Under the pieces are notes generated by a model, which made no database searches, had not been told where the DNA came from, and worked only from the letters and a program-made list of their open reading frames with translations. The translations under genes were made by a program, and so were the position numbers. A DNA stretch of 64,000 nucleotides from JASTVH01 sp042862465 (lineage in GTDB: Bacteria > Pseudomonadota > Gammaproteobacteria > Pseudomonadales > Oleiphilaceae): the NCBI GenBank assembly GCA_042862465.1, contig JASTVH010000003.1, forward strand, positions 248,001-312,000, given 5' to 3'. Of this stretch, positions 7,718 through 18,701 are shown in pieces (position 1 is the stretch's first letter; every line of letters begins with the position of its first letter).

Positions 7718-10255
7718 ATGGCAGAAGTGACCGTTAAGCAACTGGCCGATGATGTAGGCGCTCCCGTCGATCGCTTGCTCCGTCAGATTGAAGATGCCGG
7801 TTTGAAGCAGCGTTCTGCGGATGATGTCGTGACTGACGACGAAAAGCAGACCTTGCTGACACATTTGCGCCGTTCACACGGCGACCAGTCGGAACCGCGC
7901 AAGATTACCCTGAAGCGGAAGACGACCACCACACTCAAGACCGGCAGCGGCGCCAGTCGCGGCAAGACCGTGAACGTCGAGGTGCGCAAGAAGCGCACCT
8001 ACGTCAAGCGTGCCGAGCTGCAGCCAGAGGCCGAAGCCGCCAAGGCTGCGGAAGCCGAAGTGGAAGCTCCGCAGGAAACCGCACCGCAGGCTGCGGAAGA
8101 AACCAAGGCGCAGGAGCCGGTGGCAGAAACCAAGGCGCCGGAAGCCGCCGAGGCCGAGCCGGAACAGAAAGAAGAGGCCAAGCCGGAAGCACAGGAACAG
8201 CCCGTCGAGGAAGAACCGGCAGCTGAGACTGTTGAAGCGGAAGAACCGCCCGCTCCGGTTCCGCCTGAACCGACGAAGGAACCGTCTCGCAAGGCGAAGA
8301 AAAAGAAGGGTCCCCAGCGGGATCTGGACGATGACGAGGGCAAGCAGAAAGCCAAAGGTGGCAAGGCTGCGTTGCACAAGGCCAAGAAGGTCCGTGTGGA
8401 AGAGGCGCTGGAAGAGGTCGAGGACGATGATCAGCCTCGCAAGCCGTTGCGCCAGAAGAAGTCCCGTCAAAAAAGGCACGCATTTGAGAGACCGACCAAA
8501 CCGATTGTGCGCGAAGTAGAGATTCCTGAAACCATTACCGTGGGCGACCTGGCCCAACGTATGGCGGTCAAGGCGGCCGACGTACTCAAGCAACTGATGA
8601 GTATGGGCGTCATGGCCAACATCAATCAGCCTTTGGAACAGGACACTGCGATCCTGGTCTGTGAGGAACTGGGGCATACGCCGAAGGCGGTCCGTGAAGA
8701 CGCCATTGAGGAAGAGGTGATGAGCGACATCACCTACGAGGGCGAAGCCACATCGCGGGCGCCGGTGGTGAGCGTGATGGGTCACGTTGACCACGGCAAG
8801 ACCTCGCTGCTGGACTACATTCGCCGCACCAAGGTGGCTGCGGGCGAATCCGGCGGTATTACCCAGCATATTGGCGCCTACCACGTGGAAACTGACCGCG
8901 GCATGGTGACCTTCCTGGATACACCGGGTCACGCAGCGTTTACCGCCATGCGGGCGCGCGGTGCCCAGAGCACCGATGTGGTCATCCTGGTCGTGGCGGC
9001 CGACGACGGTGTCATGCCACAAACCGAGGAAGCCGTGCAGCATGCCAAGGCGGCGGGTGTTCCCCTGGTGGTGGCCGTCAACAAGATCGACAAGCCCGAA
9101 GCGGATCCGGATCGGGTGAAGAACGAGCTGGCCGCCAAGGATGTGATTCCCGAAGATTGGGGTGGTGATACCCAGTTTATCCACGTCTCGGCGCATACCG
9201 GGCAGGGCATCGACGAGCTGCTCGAAGCGGTCCTGCTGCAGGCCGAACTGCTGGAGCTCCAGGCAGTGCCCGAAGGGCCCGGCAAGGGTCTTGTGATCGA
9301 GTCCAGTCTGGAGAAAGGGCGGGGGCCGGTTGCGACACTGCTGGTCCAGAACGGCACGCTTAAGAAGGGCGATGTCGTGGTGGCCGGCAACTGCTACGGC
9401 AAGGTCCGCGCCATGATGGACGAGACCGGCAAACAGGTGAAGGATGCCGGCCCCTCGATTCCGGTCGAGATCCTGGGTCTTAATGGCACCCCGAACGCCG
9501 GCGACGAGTTCGTGGTTGTGGCGGACGACAAGAAAGCCAAGGAACTTGCCGAGTTCCGTGCCGACCGTGAGCGCGAACAGCGCTTGCAGCGCCAGCAGGC
9601 GGCCAAGCTGGAGAACATGTTCGAGAACATGGGCAAGGACGAGGTCAAGAACCTCAATATCGTCCTCAAGGCCGACGTCCGTGGTTCCCTGGAAGCCATC
9701 GTCAAGGCTCTGGAAGACCTGGGCAACGAAGAGGTCCAGGTTAACGTGGTCTCTTCCGGCGTCGGCGGTATTACCGAAACCGACGTCAACCTGGCCATGA
9801 CCAGTGGCGCCGTGGTGATCGGCTTCAACGTCCGGGCCGACAGTGCCGCCAAGCGTCTGGTGGAGGCCGAGGAAATCGACCTGCGCTACTACAGCATCAT
9901 TTACGAGATCATCGATGATGTGAAGAAGGCGCTGACCGGCATGCTGGCACCGGAATACCGCGAAGATATCGTGGGTATCGCCGAGGTCCGCGAAACCTTC
10001 CGCTCGCCCAAGTTCGGTCAGGTGGCCGGCTGTATGGTGGTGGAAGGTACGGTCTACCGGAACAAGCCGATCCGTGTCCTGCGTGACAACATCGTTATCT
10101 TTGAAGGTGAGCTGCAGTCCCTGCGCCGCTTCAAGGATGACGTCAACGAAGTCCGCAACGGCATGGAATGTGGTATTGGCGTCAAGGGTTACGACGTAAA
10201 AGTGGGAGACCAGATTGAGGTCTTCGACCGCGTCCGCGTCGAGCGCCAATTGTAA
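7718..10255 (+). CDS. infB: Translation initiation factor IF-2
   Basis: GTPase that places initiator tRNA on the 30S subunit. The 845-residue protein has an IF2N domain at the start, a long Ala/Glu/Lys-rich linker (about 100-250), a second IF2N region, then the G domain with G1 GHVDHGKT, G3 DTPGH and G4 NKID, and the IF-2 domains 2-4. AGGAGG precedes the ATG. Internal shorter initiation forms, as in E. coli, are possible but cannot be decided here. Confidence 0.98.
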   Translation: MAEVTVKQLADDVGAPVDRLLRQIEDAGLKQRSADDVVTDDEKQTLLTHLRRSHGDQSEPRKITLKRKTTTTLKTGSGASRGKTVNVEVRKKRTYVKRAELQPEAEAAKAAEAEVEAPQETAPQAAEETKAQEPVAETKAPEAAEAEPEQKEEAKPEAQEQPVEEEPAAETVEAEEPPAPVPPEPTKEPSRKAKKKKGPQRDLDDDEGKQKAKGGKAALHKAKKVRVEEALEEVEDDDQPRKPLRQKKSRQKRHAFERPTKPIVREVEIPETITVGDLAQRMAVKAADVLKQLMSMGVMANINQPLEQDTAILVCEELGHTPKAVREDAIEEEVMSDITYEGEATSRAPVVSVMGHVDHGKTSLLDYIRRTKVAAGESGGITQHIGAYHVETDRGMVTFLDTPGHAAFTAMRARGAQSTDVVILVVAADDGVMPQTEEAVQHAKAAGVPLVVAVNKIDKPEADPDRVKNELAAKDVIPEDWGGDTQFIHVSAHTGQGIDELLEAVLLQAELLELQAVPEGPGKGLVIESSLEKGRGPVATLLVQNGTLKKGDVVVAGNCYGKVRAMMDETGKQVKDAGPSIPVEILGLNGTPNAGDEFVVVADDKKAKELAEFRADREREQRLQRQQAAKLENMFENMGKDEVKNLNIVLKADVRGSLEAIVKALEDLGNEEVQVNVVSSGVGGITETDVNLAMTSGAVVIGFNVRADSAAKRLVEAEEIDLRYYSIIYEIIDDVKKALTGMLAPEYREDIVGIAEVRETFRSPKFGQVAGCMVVEGTVYRNKPIRVLRDNIVIFEGELQSLRRFKDDVNEVRNGMECGIGVKGYDVKVGDQIEVFDRVRVERQL

Positions 10256-10261
10256 GTTGTC

Positions 10262-10294
10262 GGGCCGTCCCTTTGGGGCGGCCCGCGCGTTTTT
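10262..10294 (+). terminator. Hairpin with T-run between infB and rbfA
   Basis: Ten-base-pair stem GGGCCGTCCC / GGGGCGGCCC with a TTT loop, then a short CGCG linker and five T. It would reduce read-through from infB into rbfA, a partial terminator within the operon. Confidence 0.6.
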
Positions 10295-10306
10295 CAGAGA
10301 GCAACT

Positions 10307-10717
10307 ATGCCCCGAGATTACAGTCGGACCGACCGTATCGCTGACCAGATGCAGAAAGAACTGGCCTGGTTGATTCAGCGAGAGGTCAAGGATCCGCGAG
10401 TCGGGATGGTCACGATCAGCGACGTTCGCGTCAGCAAGGATCTGGGCTATGCCGATGTCTACATCACGCTGCTGACGGCCGAAGAGGTGACCGAAGACTC
10501 ACCCGAAGTGCAGCGGACCCTTAAAGCACTACAGGGTGCAGCAGGCTTCCTGCGTGGGGCCATTGGCAAAGCCATGAAGCTCCGTGTCATCCCTCAGCTG
10601 CGTTTTCATTTCGATAAGCTTGCCGGTGAGAGCCGTCATCTCGACGCCTTGATCAACAAGGCGGTGTCCGAGGATCGTCGCCATCACCAGGATGATGACG
10701 AGGGGTCGTCGGATTGA
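10307..10717 (+). CDS. rbfA: Ribosome-binding factor A
   Basis: Late 30S assembly factor that binds 16S rRNA near helix 1 and is important in cold growth. The 136-residue KH-like protein has typical segments RIADQMQKELAWLI, VKDPRVGMVTISDV and LRFHFDK. The acidic His/Asp-rich tail is family-like. The stop overlaps the truB TTG start. Confidence 0.97.
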   Translation: MPRDYSRTDRIADQMQKELAWLIQREVKDPRVGMVTISDVRVSKDLGYADVYITLLTAEEVTEDSPEVQRTLKALQGAAGFLRGAIGKAMKLRVIPQLRFHFDKLAGESRHLDALINKAVSEDRRHHQDDDEGSSD

Positions 10718-11625
10718 GTCGACGTCGACGCAAGGGGCGCGCCCTGGACGGTGTCCTGGTGCTGGACAAACCCCCCGGAGCGACCTCCAACGCCGTTCTC
10801 CAGCAAGCCAAGCGCCTTTTCCAGGCGGCCAAGGCCGGCCATACCGGTAGCCTTGATCCTCTGGCCACCGGTGTACTCCCCATCTGTTTTGGTGAGGCGA
10901 CCAAGTTTTCCCAGCATCTGCTGGAGGCCGACAAAGCCTATCTGGCGCATGCACGCCTGGGCGTTATCACCGAAACCGGTGACAGCGACGGGGCCGTCGT
11001 GGCGGAACATGCTATACCGGCGGAGCTAGACGAGGCGCGCCTGGAGTCAATTCTGGCTGGATTTCGGGGGGCGATCGAGCAGGTGCCTTCCATGTATTCG
11101 GCCCTGAAGCACCAGGGGCGTCCGCTCTACGAATGGGCCCGCGAAGGGATTACCATTGAGCGCAAGCCACGTCCGGTTACCATCCACCAGTTGACGCTGG
11201 AGGCGCTGACGGCAGACAGCTTTGCCATAGCGGTGCGCTGCACCAAGGGCACCTATATCCGCTCGCTGGTGGAGGATATTGGCCAGGCGCTAGGCTGTGG
11301 TGCCCATGTTACCGCGCTGCGCCGGACAGAGGCGGGGCCTTTTCGTCTTGATCAGGCCTATACCCTGGACGCGCTTGAAGCCATGGCACCTGAGGAACGG
11401 GATGCCTGTCTGCAGCCTGCGGATACGGCGTTGCAGGATCTTCCGGAGCAGCGGTTAAATAATGCCCATTCCCAGTCGATATTGAACGGACAACCCGTTA
11501 AAATGACGGGCCAATTCCAGCCCGGTTGGGTCCGGCTCTATGCCGAGGACCGTTTTCTGGGGCTGGGCGAGATCTTGCTGGACGGTCGGGTTGCCCCCCG
11601 CCGTCTGGTAAGTACGGCCGATTAG
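10714..11625 (+). CDS. truB: tRNA pseudouridine(55) synthase TruB
   Basis: Makes pseudouridine 55 in the T-loop of tRNAs. The 303 residues contain the motif I region LDKPPGATSN, the catalytic Asp in AGHTGSLDPLATG, and the KGTYIRSL segment, with a C-terminal PUA-like domain. The start is TTG inside the rbfA stop (ATTGA overlap), consistent with translational coupling. No better start exists nearby. Confidence 0.97.
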   Translation: MSRRRRKGRALDGVLVLDKPPGATSNAVLQQAKRLFQAAKAGHTGSLDPLATGVLPICFGEATKFSQHLLEADKAYLAHARLGVITETGDSDGAVVAEHAIPAELDEARLESILAGFRGAIEQVPSMYSALKHQGRPLYEWAREGITIERKPRPVTIHQLTLEALTADSFAIAVRCTKGTYIRSLVEDIGQALGCGAHVTALRRTEAGPFRLDQAYTLDALEAMAPEERDACLQPADTALQDLPEQRLNNAHSQSILNGQPVKMTGQFQPGWVRLYAEDRFLGLGEILLDGRVAPRRLVSTAD

Positions 11626-11635
11626 GCCGTAAAGC

Positions 11636-11667
11636 CCGGCAAACTGTACATATGCGCGGTTTGCCGG
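11636..11667 (+). promoter_or_regulatory. Hairpin in the truB-rpsO gap
   Basis: Perfect nine-base inverted repeat CCGGCAAAC / GTTTGCCGG around 14 nt, with no T-run. It lies 33 nt before the rpsO ATG. It could be a weak terminator, an RNase site or part of S15 translational control; the sequence does not decide. Confidence 0.45.
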
Positions 11668-11700
11668 TCATTCCTGAATGCATATTGAGAGGTAATGATC

Positions 11701-11970
11701 ATGGCATTGAATGCCGAAGAGAAAGCGAAAATCGTCAAGGACTACCAGCGTGGAGACGGTGACACCGGCTCTCCGGAAGTTCAGGTAGCGCTGTTGAGCT
11801 ACAACATCAACAAGCTGCAGGATCACTTCAAGGCGAACAAGCAGGACCACCATTCCCGCCGTGGCCTGATCCGCATGGTTAACCAGCGTCGTAAGCTGCT
11901 GGACTACCTCAAGCGGAAAGACGCTGATCGCTACGTTGATCTTATCCAGCGTCTGGGTCTGCGCCGCTAA
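11701..11970 (+). CDS. rpsO: 30S ribosomal protein S15
   Basis: Primary 16S-binding protein of the 30S platform, 89 residues, starting MALNAEEKAKIV and containing the conserved core GDTGSPEVQVALLSYNI and LKRKDADRYVDLIQRLGLRR. ATG 11701 is preferred over the in-frame ATG at 11695 because GAGAGG is better spaced and it gives the universal N-terminus. The rpsO-pnp order matches E. coli. Confidence 0.98.
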   Translation: MALNAEEKAKIVKDYQRGDGDTGSPEVQVALLSYNINKLQDHFKANKQDHHSRRGLIRMVNQRRKLLDYLKRKDADRYVDLIQRLGLRR

Positions 11971-11992
11971 GCGCAACCTGGTACGTTTCCAA

Positions 11993-12139
11993 AGGCACTT
12001 CGGTGCCTGTCGGAGTTGAGTTCCCCGGACTGCCTGGCGCAGTCTGGGGTTCTCTCGTTCTTTAACTCCCGATCCCCAAGGGGGTGGGGTGCCCAGGAGA
12101 CACTGGGGAAAGGCCTGCTGTGAATCGCAACAGGCTTTT
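11993..12139 (+). promoter_or_regulatory. rpsO-pnp intergenic RNA hairpins
   Basis: Three structures follow rpsO in the 347-nt gap (11971-12317): AGGCAC-UUCG-GTGCCT (11993-12008, an extra-stable tetraloop); a ten-pair stem CCCCGGACTG / CAGTCTGGGG (12023-12049); and GCCTGCTG / CAACAGGC with T4 (12113-12139), which resembles an intrinsic terminator. In E. coli this gap holds an rpsO terminator, a second promoter and the RNase III stem used for PNPase autoregulation; equivalent roles here are inferred. No gene is seen in the rest of the gap. Confidence 0.5.
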
Positions 12140-12317
12140 GTGCAGTGTTTTCTGGGATTAAGCAGAGACCACCGGTGCCGTGTCACCGGAACTACGAGAC
12201 AAACTGCCGGGGCATCAGTCCGAAAGCAGGCGAGCCCGAAATAGACCAAGCGCTCGCGGCAACCGGAGCCCATTCGGTCAGTGGTCAAATGCAAAGAGAT
12301 ACTGGAAAGGAGCCATT

Positions 12318-14450
<2,133 letters not shown>

Positions 14451-14461
14451 GCGTTGCCTTT

Positions 14462-14521
14462 AAGCCGGGCCTGTCCCGGCTTCTGAAGAAAGCCCATTCG
14501 CATTCGCGGTGGGCTTTTTTT
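14462..14521 (+). terminator. Double hairpin terminator after pnp
   Basis: A perfect stem AAGCCGGG / CCCGGCTT (14462-14482) is followed by AAAGCCCA / TGGGCTTT (14489-14517) with seven T. The second is a clear intrinsic terminator. It also has a left-hand A-run, so it may act weakly on minus-strand transcription. Confidence 0.85.
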
Positions 14522-14629
14522 GTGTCTGGCGCCCACGCAGACCCGATGCCGTAGGTTGGGCTGAGCCTGCGAAGCCCAACAATGTAGCGATGACGTGGAG
14601 ATGTTGGGCTTCCTTCGTCAGCCCAACCT
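14511..14629. repeat. Dispersed intergenic repeat, copy 1
   Basis: 119 nt matched by 18691-18809 with three substitutions. It begins in the T-run of the terminator and contains a pair of inverted modules built on GTAGGTTGGGCT and AGCCCAACCT. The layout resembles REP/BIME-type intergenic palindromes. It sits between pnp and the convergent hydrolase gene. Confidence 0.85.
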
Positions 14630-14632
14630 TCA

Positions 14633-15460
14633 CTAGTCTGCGTACTTGGCCATGAAATCCAGCACCGCCTCCCGATACTCCGGCACGATAAAGGTGGCGG
14701 CGTGGGGTGTCTGGGTGGCGATGAACCGCTTGGGTTTGCTTGCGGCATCGTAAAGGCGGACACCGTGGTGGTAGGGCACCACCGGGTCACGGCGGCTGTG
14801 GATGACCAGCAGGGGCTGGTGGATGCGGTCAATGTAGTCGACCGGTTCGTAGTCATCAGGGATGGTCCAGGACAGTGGCGTCTGGAAAGGCCAGGTCAGC
14901 CAGGAGCCGTCCAGTTTCTCCCGGGCAATGTCACGGAAGCCGGACAGGGCGCCGTCCACGATCAGGCCGTTGGTAGTGGGCGCGTCCTGCTGGCCGAGGG
15001 TGACGATCGCGAGGGCACCCCCCAGACTCTGGCCCAGCACGAACAGGGGCTGGTCGCCGGCCCGCTTGCGGGTCCACTCCAAACCGGCCCTGGCGTCGAG
15101 CAGGGCGCCCTCCAGGTCGGGGTCACCGGTGGAGTAGCCGAACCCCCGGTAGTCGATCAGAAAGACGTTATAGTGCTCCCGGGGCAGCCAGGACACATTG
15201 ATGATGTGGGCGCTGATGTTCTGGGCATTGCCATGCAGGTAGTACACCGTGCCCTTCGCATCCCCTTCGGCGGGCAGCCACCAGCCGTAGAGCCGTTCGC
15301 CGTCAGTGCTGTCCAGCAGCACCTCCTCGAAGTCCAGATTGAGCTGGTCCGGCGTCACGTAACGGGTGTCGCTGGGATAGAAGAACATGTTGCTGCACCC
15401 GCTGAGCAACATCGCTCCCAGGCTGAGGGTCAGAAATAGGCGTGCAATCCGAGAGACCAT
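14633..15460 (-). CDS. Alpha/beta hydrolase lipoprotein
   Basis: Serine hydrolase of the alpha/beta fold, probably lipid-anchored in the cell envelope. A lipoprotein signal is visible (LSLGAMLLSGC, acylated Cys about residue 22). The nucleophile elbow is GQSLGG (Ser145), the oxyanion region YLHGN, the acid HSRRDPVVP (Asp225) and the catalytic His in TPHAATF (His253). The 275-residue length suits COG1073-type hydrolases; the substrate cannot be told. Its start overlaps the 3' end of the upstream DUF4105 gene by 31 nt, so the two are one transcription unit. Confidence 0.85.
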   Translation of the reverse strand: MVSRIARLFLTLSLGAMLLSGCSNMFFYPSDTRYVTPDQLNLDFEEVLLDSTDGERLYGWWLPAEGDAKGTVYYLHGNAQNISAHIINVSWLPREHYNVFLIDYRGFGYSTGDPDLEGALLDARAGLEWTRKRAGDQPLFVLGQSLGGALAIVTLGQQDAPTTNGLIVDGALSGFRDIAREKLDGSWLTWPFQTPLSWTIPDDYEPVDYIDRIHQPLLVIHSRRDPVVPYHHGVRLYDAASKPKRFIATQTPHAATFIVPEYREAVLDFMAKYAD

Positions 15461-17310
15461 TGTGTCGAGTACCGATCATCCGTGTGTTGTCGGGCCCACT
15501 GGGTGCCAATGGACCAGCCCCGTTGCAGCGGCAGGCGGAGTTCCAGGTACAGCTTGCCCTGGCGATAGGTATCCCCCACCAGCCACCAGTCCTGGCTGAC
15601 GCCGCCTTCCAGGGCCAGGCGCTCGCCCTGCCTGAGGGCGCTGAGCTGGAGGCCGGGCGCCGCGTCCCAGCCTTTCTCCAGGGTGCTGTCGATTTCCAGG
15701 GCCGCGGTGGTAAAGCCGGACAGGAACCAGCCGGCCACGTCGTAGGTCAGACCGGCGCCACCATCCACATAGGGCGTCAGGATGCGCTGCTCCCGGTCGG
15801 CCACTTCCCGGCGCCGGGCGCCAAAACCCACCTGCCAGGACAGGGGCGTAAAGAACGGGTCGCGGGGCGAGAGCGAGCGGATTTCCACCGGCACGAAACG
15901 CTCCAGCTGTAACTCTTCATTGTCCAGATAGTAACGCGTATCCAGTCGCAGGAACTGCAGCTGGGCACCGGGGCGATAACCGGCCACCGGATCGAGGACA
16001 TCGTGATAGGCCGGCCGCAGCGTCAGTTGGGTGTAGTTGCGATCGTTGTCGCGTCCACCCAGGAGGCTGATGCGGAAGGTGTCGTGGCCCTCGTCGTCCC
16101 GCACCTCGGGTTTGGCTGGCTGGGGCGGGACATGGTCGCTGTCGAGGCGGCTGCGGGCGAGCAGTGTCTGGTAGGACAGGGGCGCGCTGCGCTCACGCGG
16201 CCATTCCTTCTCCACGGCGGCGTAGCGGACAAAATCATGGGCGGTGTCCAGGATCCGGGCCTGGCTTTCCGGGCTGCGCCGGGTCATGGCAGGGTCTTGC
16301 AGGTTCATCTGATCGTAGACGATCGCGGCCACCAGAGCCCGTTCCTCGGGGGAGAGGCTTTCTAGGGCATAGTCCACGGTGGTGGCGGCCGAGGGTCGAT
16401 AGTGGACGTCGGCCACCAGGTCCTTGTCGACCACCCAGCGGATCGTGTCCGAGGGGATCGCGTGGGTGGTCACGTCTTCCAGCAGGTTGGTGCCGGGGCG
16501 GGCGACATCAATCAGTGCCAGCAGGCGGTAGGCGCAGTTTTCGTCCAGGAAGTAATAGTCGAAGCGGATGTCCCGCAATTCCCAGGCATGCCAGAGCAGG
16601 CGCCGGATCTCGGTGGGAGTGAGATTGAGCTGGTATTCCCACAGGTCGCGATTTTCCAGGTCCGAGTAGAGCTTGATCTTTTCGTAATAGGGCTCGACGG
16701 AGGTAATCCCGGGATAGCCGCCGAAAATGCCGCGGTAGGCAAACAGGAGCTCGTTATCGCTGGCGCCGGCGTCCGCCGCGTAGGAAATCGTCTTGGCCAG
16801 CAGCAGGTCGGCTTCTTCGTTGTCCTGGGGTGGGTCGAGGCGGATGAAGGTGTGGCCGAACATGGACGAGGGGCTGTTCAGATAGGAGGCCGCAAACACC
16901 AGGGTGACGGTTTCCGTATCCAGATCCGCCATCCAATCCTCCAATTCCGGGCAGTGCCCTTCGGGAATATCCACGTCCATCTGCTGGCGTATCCATTCGG
17001 CCCGGGCCGGAAAACGGCAGGCGGCGTGGCTGTCGCCGTTGCGAGGCTGTTGCAGCGCTTCGATGGTGGCAGCCAGCTCGGCGACCGGATCGGTCTTGCC
17101 GTTCGGGGCCAGGAAAAAATCCCCATCGTCGGCCTGGCTCTCGTAGCCATCATTCCAAGTGGGCTGGTAGTGGACCAGGTCCAGCCAGTGAGTGCGGTGG
17201 GCCAGTGTTTCCAGATCGGGATTGGAGACAGTGGATTTGGCCCAGAGGGCGGTTTGCAGCAGGCACAGGACACACCCTGTCAACAGCCGGAGGCCCAAGC
17301 GTTTAGCCAT
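15430..17310 (-). CDS. DUF4105 (Lnb N-terminal periplasmic domain-like) protein
   Basis: Exported 626-residue protein. It has a signal peptide ending near ALWAKS (residue 25) and the DUF4105/Lnb-N core about residues 130-260 with the hallmark SSMFGHTFIRLD (His153) and later NCAYRLLALID, a cysteine-protease-like arrangement. The C-terminal ~250 residues are rich in alternating hydrophobic/aromatic strands and end in HAYF, resembling an outer-membrane or beta-barrel-like region. AGGATG precedes the ATG. Biochemical function is unknown; coupling with the downstream lipoprotein hydrolase suggests an envelope role (inference). Confidence 0.8.
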   Translation of the reverse strand: MAKRLGLRLLTGCVLCLLQTALWAKSTVSNPDLETLAHRTHWLDLVHYQPTWNDGYESQADDGDFFLAPNGKTDPVAELAATIEALQQPRNGDSHAACRFPARAEWIRQQMDVDIPEGHCPELEDWMADLDTETVTLVFAASYLNSPSSMFGHTFIRLDPPQDNEEADLLLAKTISYAADAGASDNELLFAYRGIFGGYPGITSVEPYYEKIKLYSDLENRDLWEYQLNLTPTEIRRLLWHAWELRDIRFDYYFLDENCAYRLLALIDVARPGTNLLEDVTTHAIPSDTIRWVVDKDLVADVHYRPSAATTVDYALESLSPEERALVAAIVYDQMNLQDPAMTRRSPESQARILDTAHDFVRYAAVEKEWPRERSAPLSYQTLLARSRLDSDHVPPQPAKPEVRDDEGHDTFRISLLGGRDNDRNYTQLTLRPAYHDVLDPVAGYRPGAQLQFLRLDTRYYLDNEELQLERFVPVEIRSLSPRDPFFTPLSWQVGFGARRREVADREQRILTPYVDGGAGLTYDVAGWFLSGFTTAALEIDSTLEKGWDAAPGLQLSALRQGERLALEGGVSQDWWLVGDTYRQGKLYLELRLPLQRGWSIGTQWARQHTDDRYSTQWSLGLHAYF

Positions 17311-17406
17311 GAATCATCCTAGAAATTTGTTTGGCTGGCGGAACGGAATCGCAGTGTAACAGGAAGGGGAGTGCGGTGGACCCGCAGGTCCACCGGAATA
17401 CGGCGT

Positions 17407-17874
17407 TTAGCCGAGGTACTTGCTCAGAGACTCGTCTTTTTCCATCAGGGACACGATGGCGTCCACTGCCTGATCGGACGTGGTGTCGGCTGACGGGAAG
17501 ATAGTGGCGAAGTTGTTCTGCAGGGTCTGCTTGAAGCGACCGCGATCCGCTTCGTCAACGCCCAGCAGCACGGCCAGGGTAGTCAGGTTCTCGCCTTCAC
17601 CGCGTGAAATGTCGCGAGCCACCTTGTCGATGTTGTTGTCCATGTACATCGCCATGGAGGTGATGGTTTCGTTGGTCCGGCAGCCCAGCGTACCGGTGGT
17701 CATGCCGAAGGTCTGGTTGCCCAGCGTACCGTTGGTGGTGGCCGCGAGGACGTGAGGTGCGATACCGGACTGCCCTTTCCAGATCATGGTACCTACGCCA
17801 CAGCCTGGGCCGGTACCAGCGAAAGCCAGGGTTGATGCGCCAGTCAGCAAAACACCTGCGATCAGTTTTTTCAT
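17407..17874 (-). CDS. DUF3015 family secreted protein
   Basis: A 155-residue exported protein with a clear signal peptide (MKKLIAGVLLTGASTLAFAG). The mature part starts GPGCGVGTMIWKGQSG, characteristic of DUF3015, and continues with TLGCR and a helical acidic C-terminal half. The two conserved Cys could form a disulfide. GGAGTGG precedes the ATG. It is transcribed alone, divergently from the lipoprotein at 18211. Function unknown. Confidence 0.8.
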   Translation of the reverse strand: MKKLIAGVLLTGASTLAFAGTGPGCGVGTMIWKGQSGIAPHVLAATTNGTLGNQTFGMTTGTLGCRTNETITSMAMYMDNNIDKVARDISRGEGENLTTLAVLLGVDEADRGRFKQTLQNNFATIFPSADTTSDQAVDAIVSLMEKDESLSKYLG

Positions 17875-17953
17875 TGTCCACTCCTTGATTGTCGGTTTTT
17901 ACTTCACGTCGTTCAGGTTGTGGTCGATTGAGACCAACCAGTGAGACTCCCTG

Positions 17954-17959
17954 AGTATA
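17954..17959 (-). promoter_or_regulatory. -10 element for the DUF3015 gene
   Basis: TATACT on the minus strand, 80 nt upstream of the ATG, with a weak TTCACA 16 nt before it. The rest of the 17875-18210 gap holds the divergent promoter at 18139 and no visible gene. Confidence 0.4.
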
Positions 17960-18138
17960 GACACAAATCAGGGCCTGTGAATGCGAGGTAAAACCTGTCG
18001 GACCGCCAAGCTTTTTGCAGGCTTGCACGGAGGCCGCCATGAACGGCCCGGCCGTTATCCGACCCATCCTCGAACTGCTTTGTCTGGCTTACTGCAAAAG
18101 GCGAGACAACCCTTGCATTTGGGCAATAAATTGCTCGT

Positions 18139-18167
18139 TTGTCAACAAGTTAGATGCGCAGTATAGT
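18139..18167 (+). promoter_or_regulatory. Sigma-70 promoter for the small lipoprotein gene
   Basis: TTGTCA, a 17-nt spacer and TATAGT, ending 43 nt before the GTG start. The same hexamers and spacing occur before tpiA. Confidence 0.65.
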
Positions 18168-18210
18168 CCGCGCCGCCAAATCAGGCACAGAGAAACCAAG
18201 GAGAAGTATT

Positions 18211-18645
18211 GTGAAAAAAGGATTGATTGCATCCACACTGATCCTGGCCGGCGCACTGGGCGGCTGCAGCTCCATGAACGTGAGCTCCAACGCCGTTCCC
18301 CTGAACGGCAGCGTCAAGACCGATGTCCAGGCAGATATCGATGTGCAGGAGAAGATCTCCGGTCACTCCAAGGCGACCAAGATCCTGTTCTTCACCCTTA
18401 ACGATGACAACGAATTTGCCGACGGCATGACATACGGCGGCAACGGTGGCGGTGCCCTGGGCGGCCTGGGCCTGGATCCGGTCAGCTCCGTGAAGTCCGC
18501 GGCGGCTTACAACGCCATCAAGTCTTCCGGTGCGGACGTGCTGGTAGCACCGCGCTACAAGGTCACCAAGAACGACTACTTCGTTTACGGCACCATCGAC
18601 GTGACCGTGGAAGGTTACAAGGGTGTGATCAAGAGCGTGAAGTGA
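18211..18645 (+). CDS. Small lipoprotein of unknown function
   Basis: A 144-residue protein with a lipoprotein signal (LILAGALGGC, Cys about residue 16). GTG 18211 is chosen because AAGGAGA precedes it and the signal peptide starts there; the frame upstream is out of character. The mature part has an alternating beta-like pattern, a Gly-rich stretch (YGGNGGGALGGLGLD) and a C-terminal segment ADVLVAPRYKV followed by VEGYKG. In outline it resembles small TRL-like lipoproteins, but I do not assign it. It has its own promoter and a strong terminator, so it is monocistronic. Confidence 0.7.
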   Translation: MKKGLIASTLILAGALGGCSSMNVSSNAVPLNGSVKTDVQADIDVQEKISGHSKATKILFFTLNDDNEFADGMTYGGNGGGALGGLGLDPVSSVKSAAAYNAIKSSGADVLVAPRYKVTKNDYFVYGTIDVTVEGYKGVIKSVK

Positions 18646-18664
18646 AGCGGCCTTCGGGTTGTGT

Positions 18665-18701
18665 AAAAAAAGCCCGGACCTGGTGGTCTCGGGCTTTTTT
18701 T
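18665..18701. terminator. Bidirectional terminator after the lipoprotein gene
   Basis: Stem AAAAAAAGCCCG / CGGGCTTTTTTT with inner pairing GACC/GGTC. The flanking A- and T-runs mean it can work on both strands, here for the plus-strand lipoprotein gene and any transcript from livF. Confidence 0.85.

Noticed and set aside
7874..10249. 791-codon open frame antisense to infB
   Set aside because: High-GC shadow of infB: His/Leu/Gly-rich, no ribosome site or family motifs, while infB on the other strand is unambiguous.
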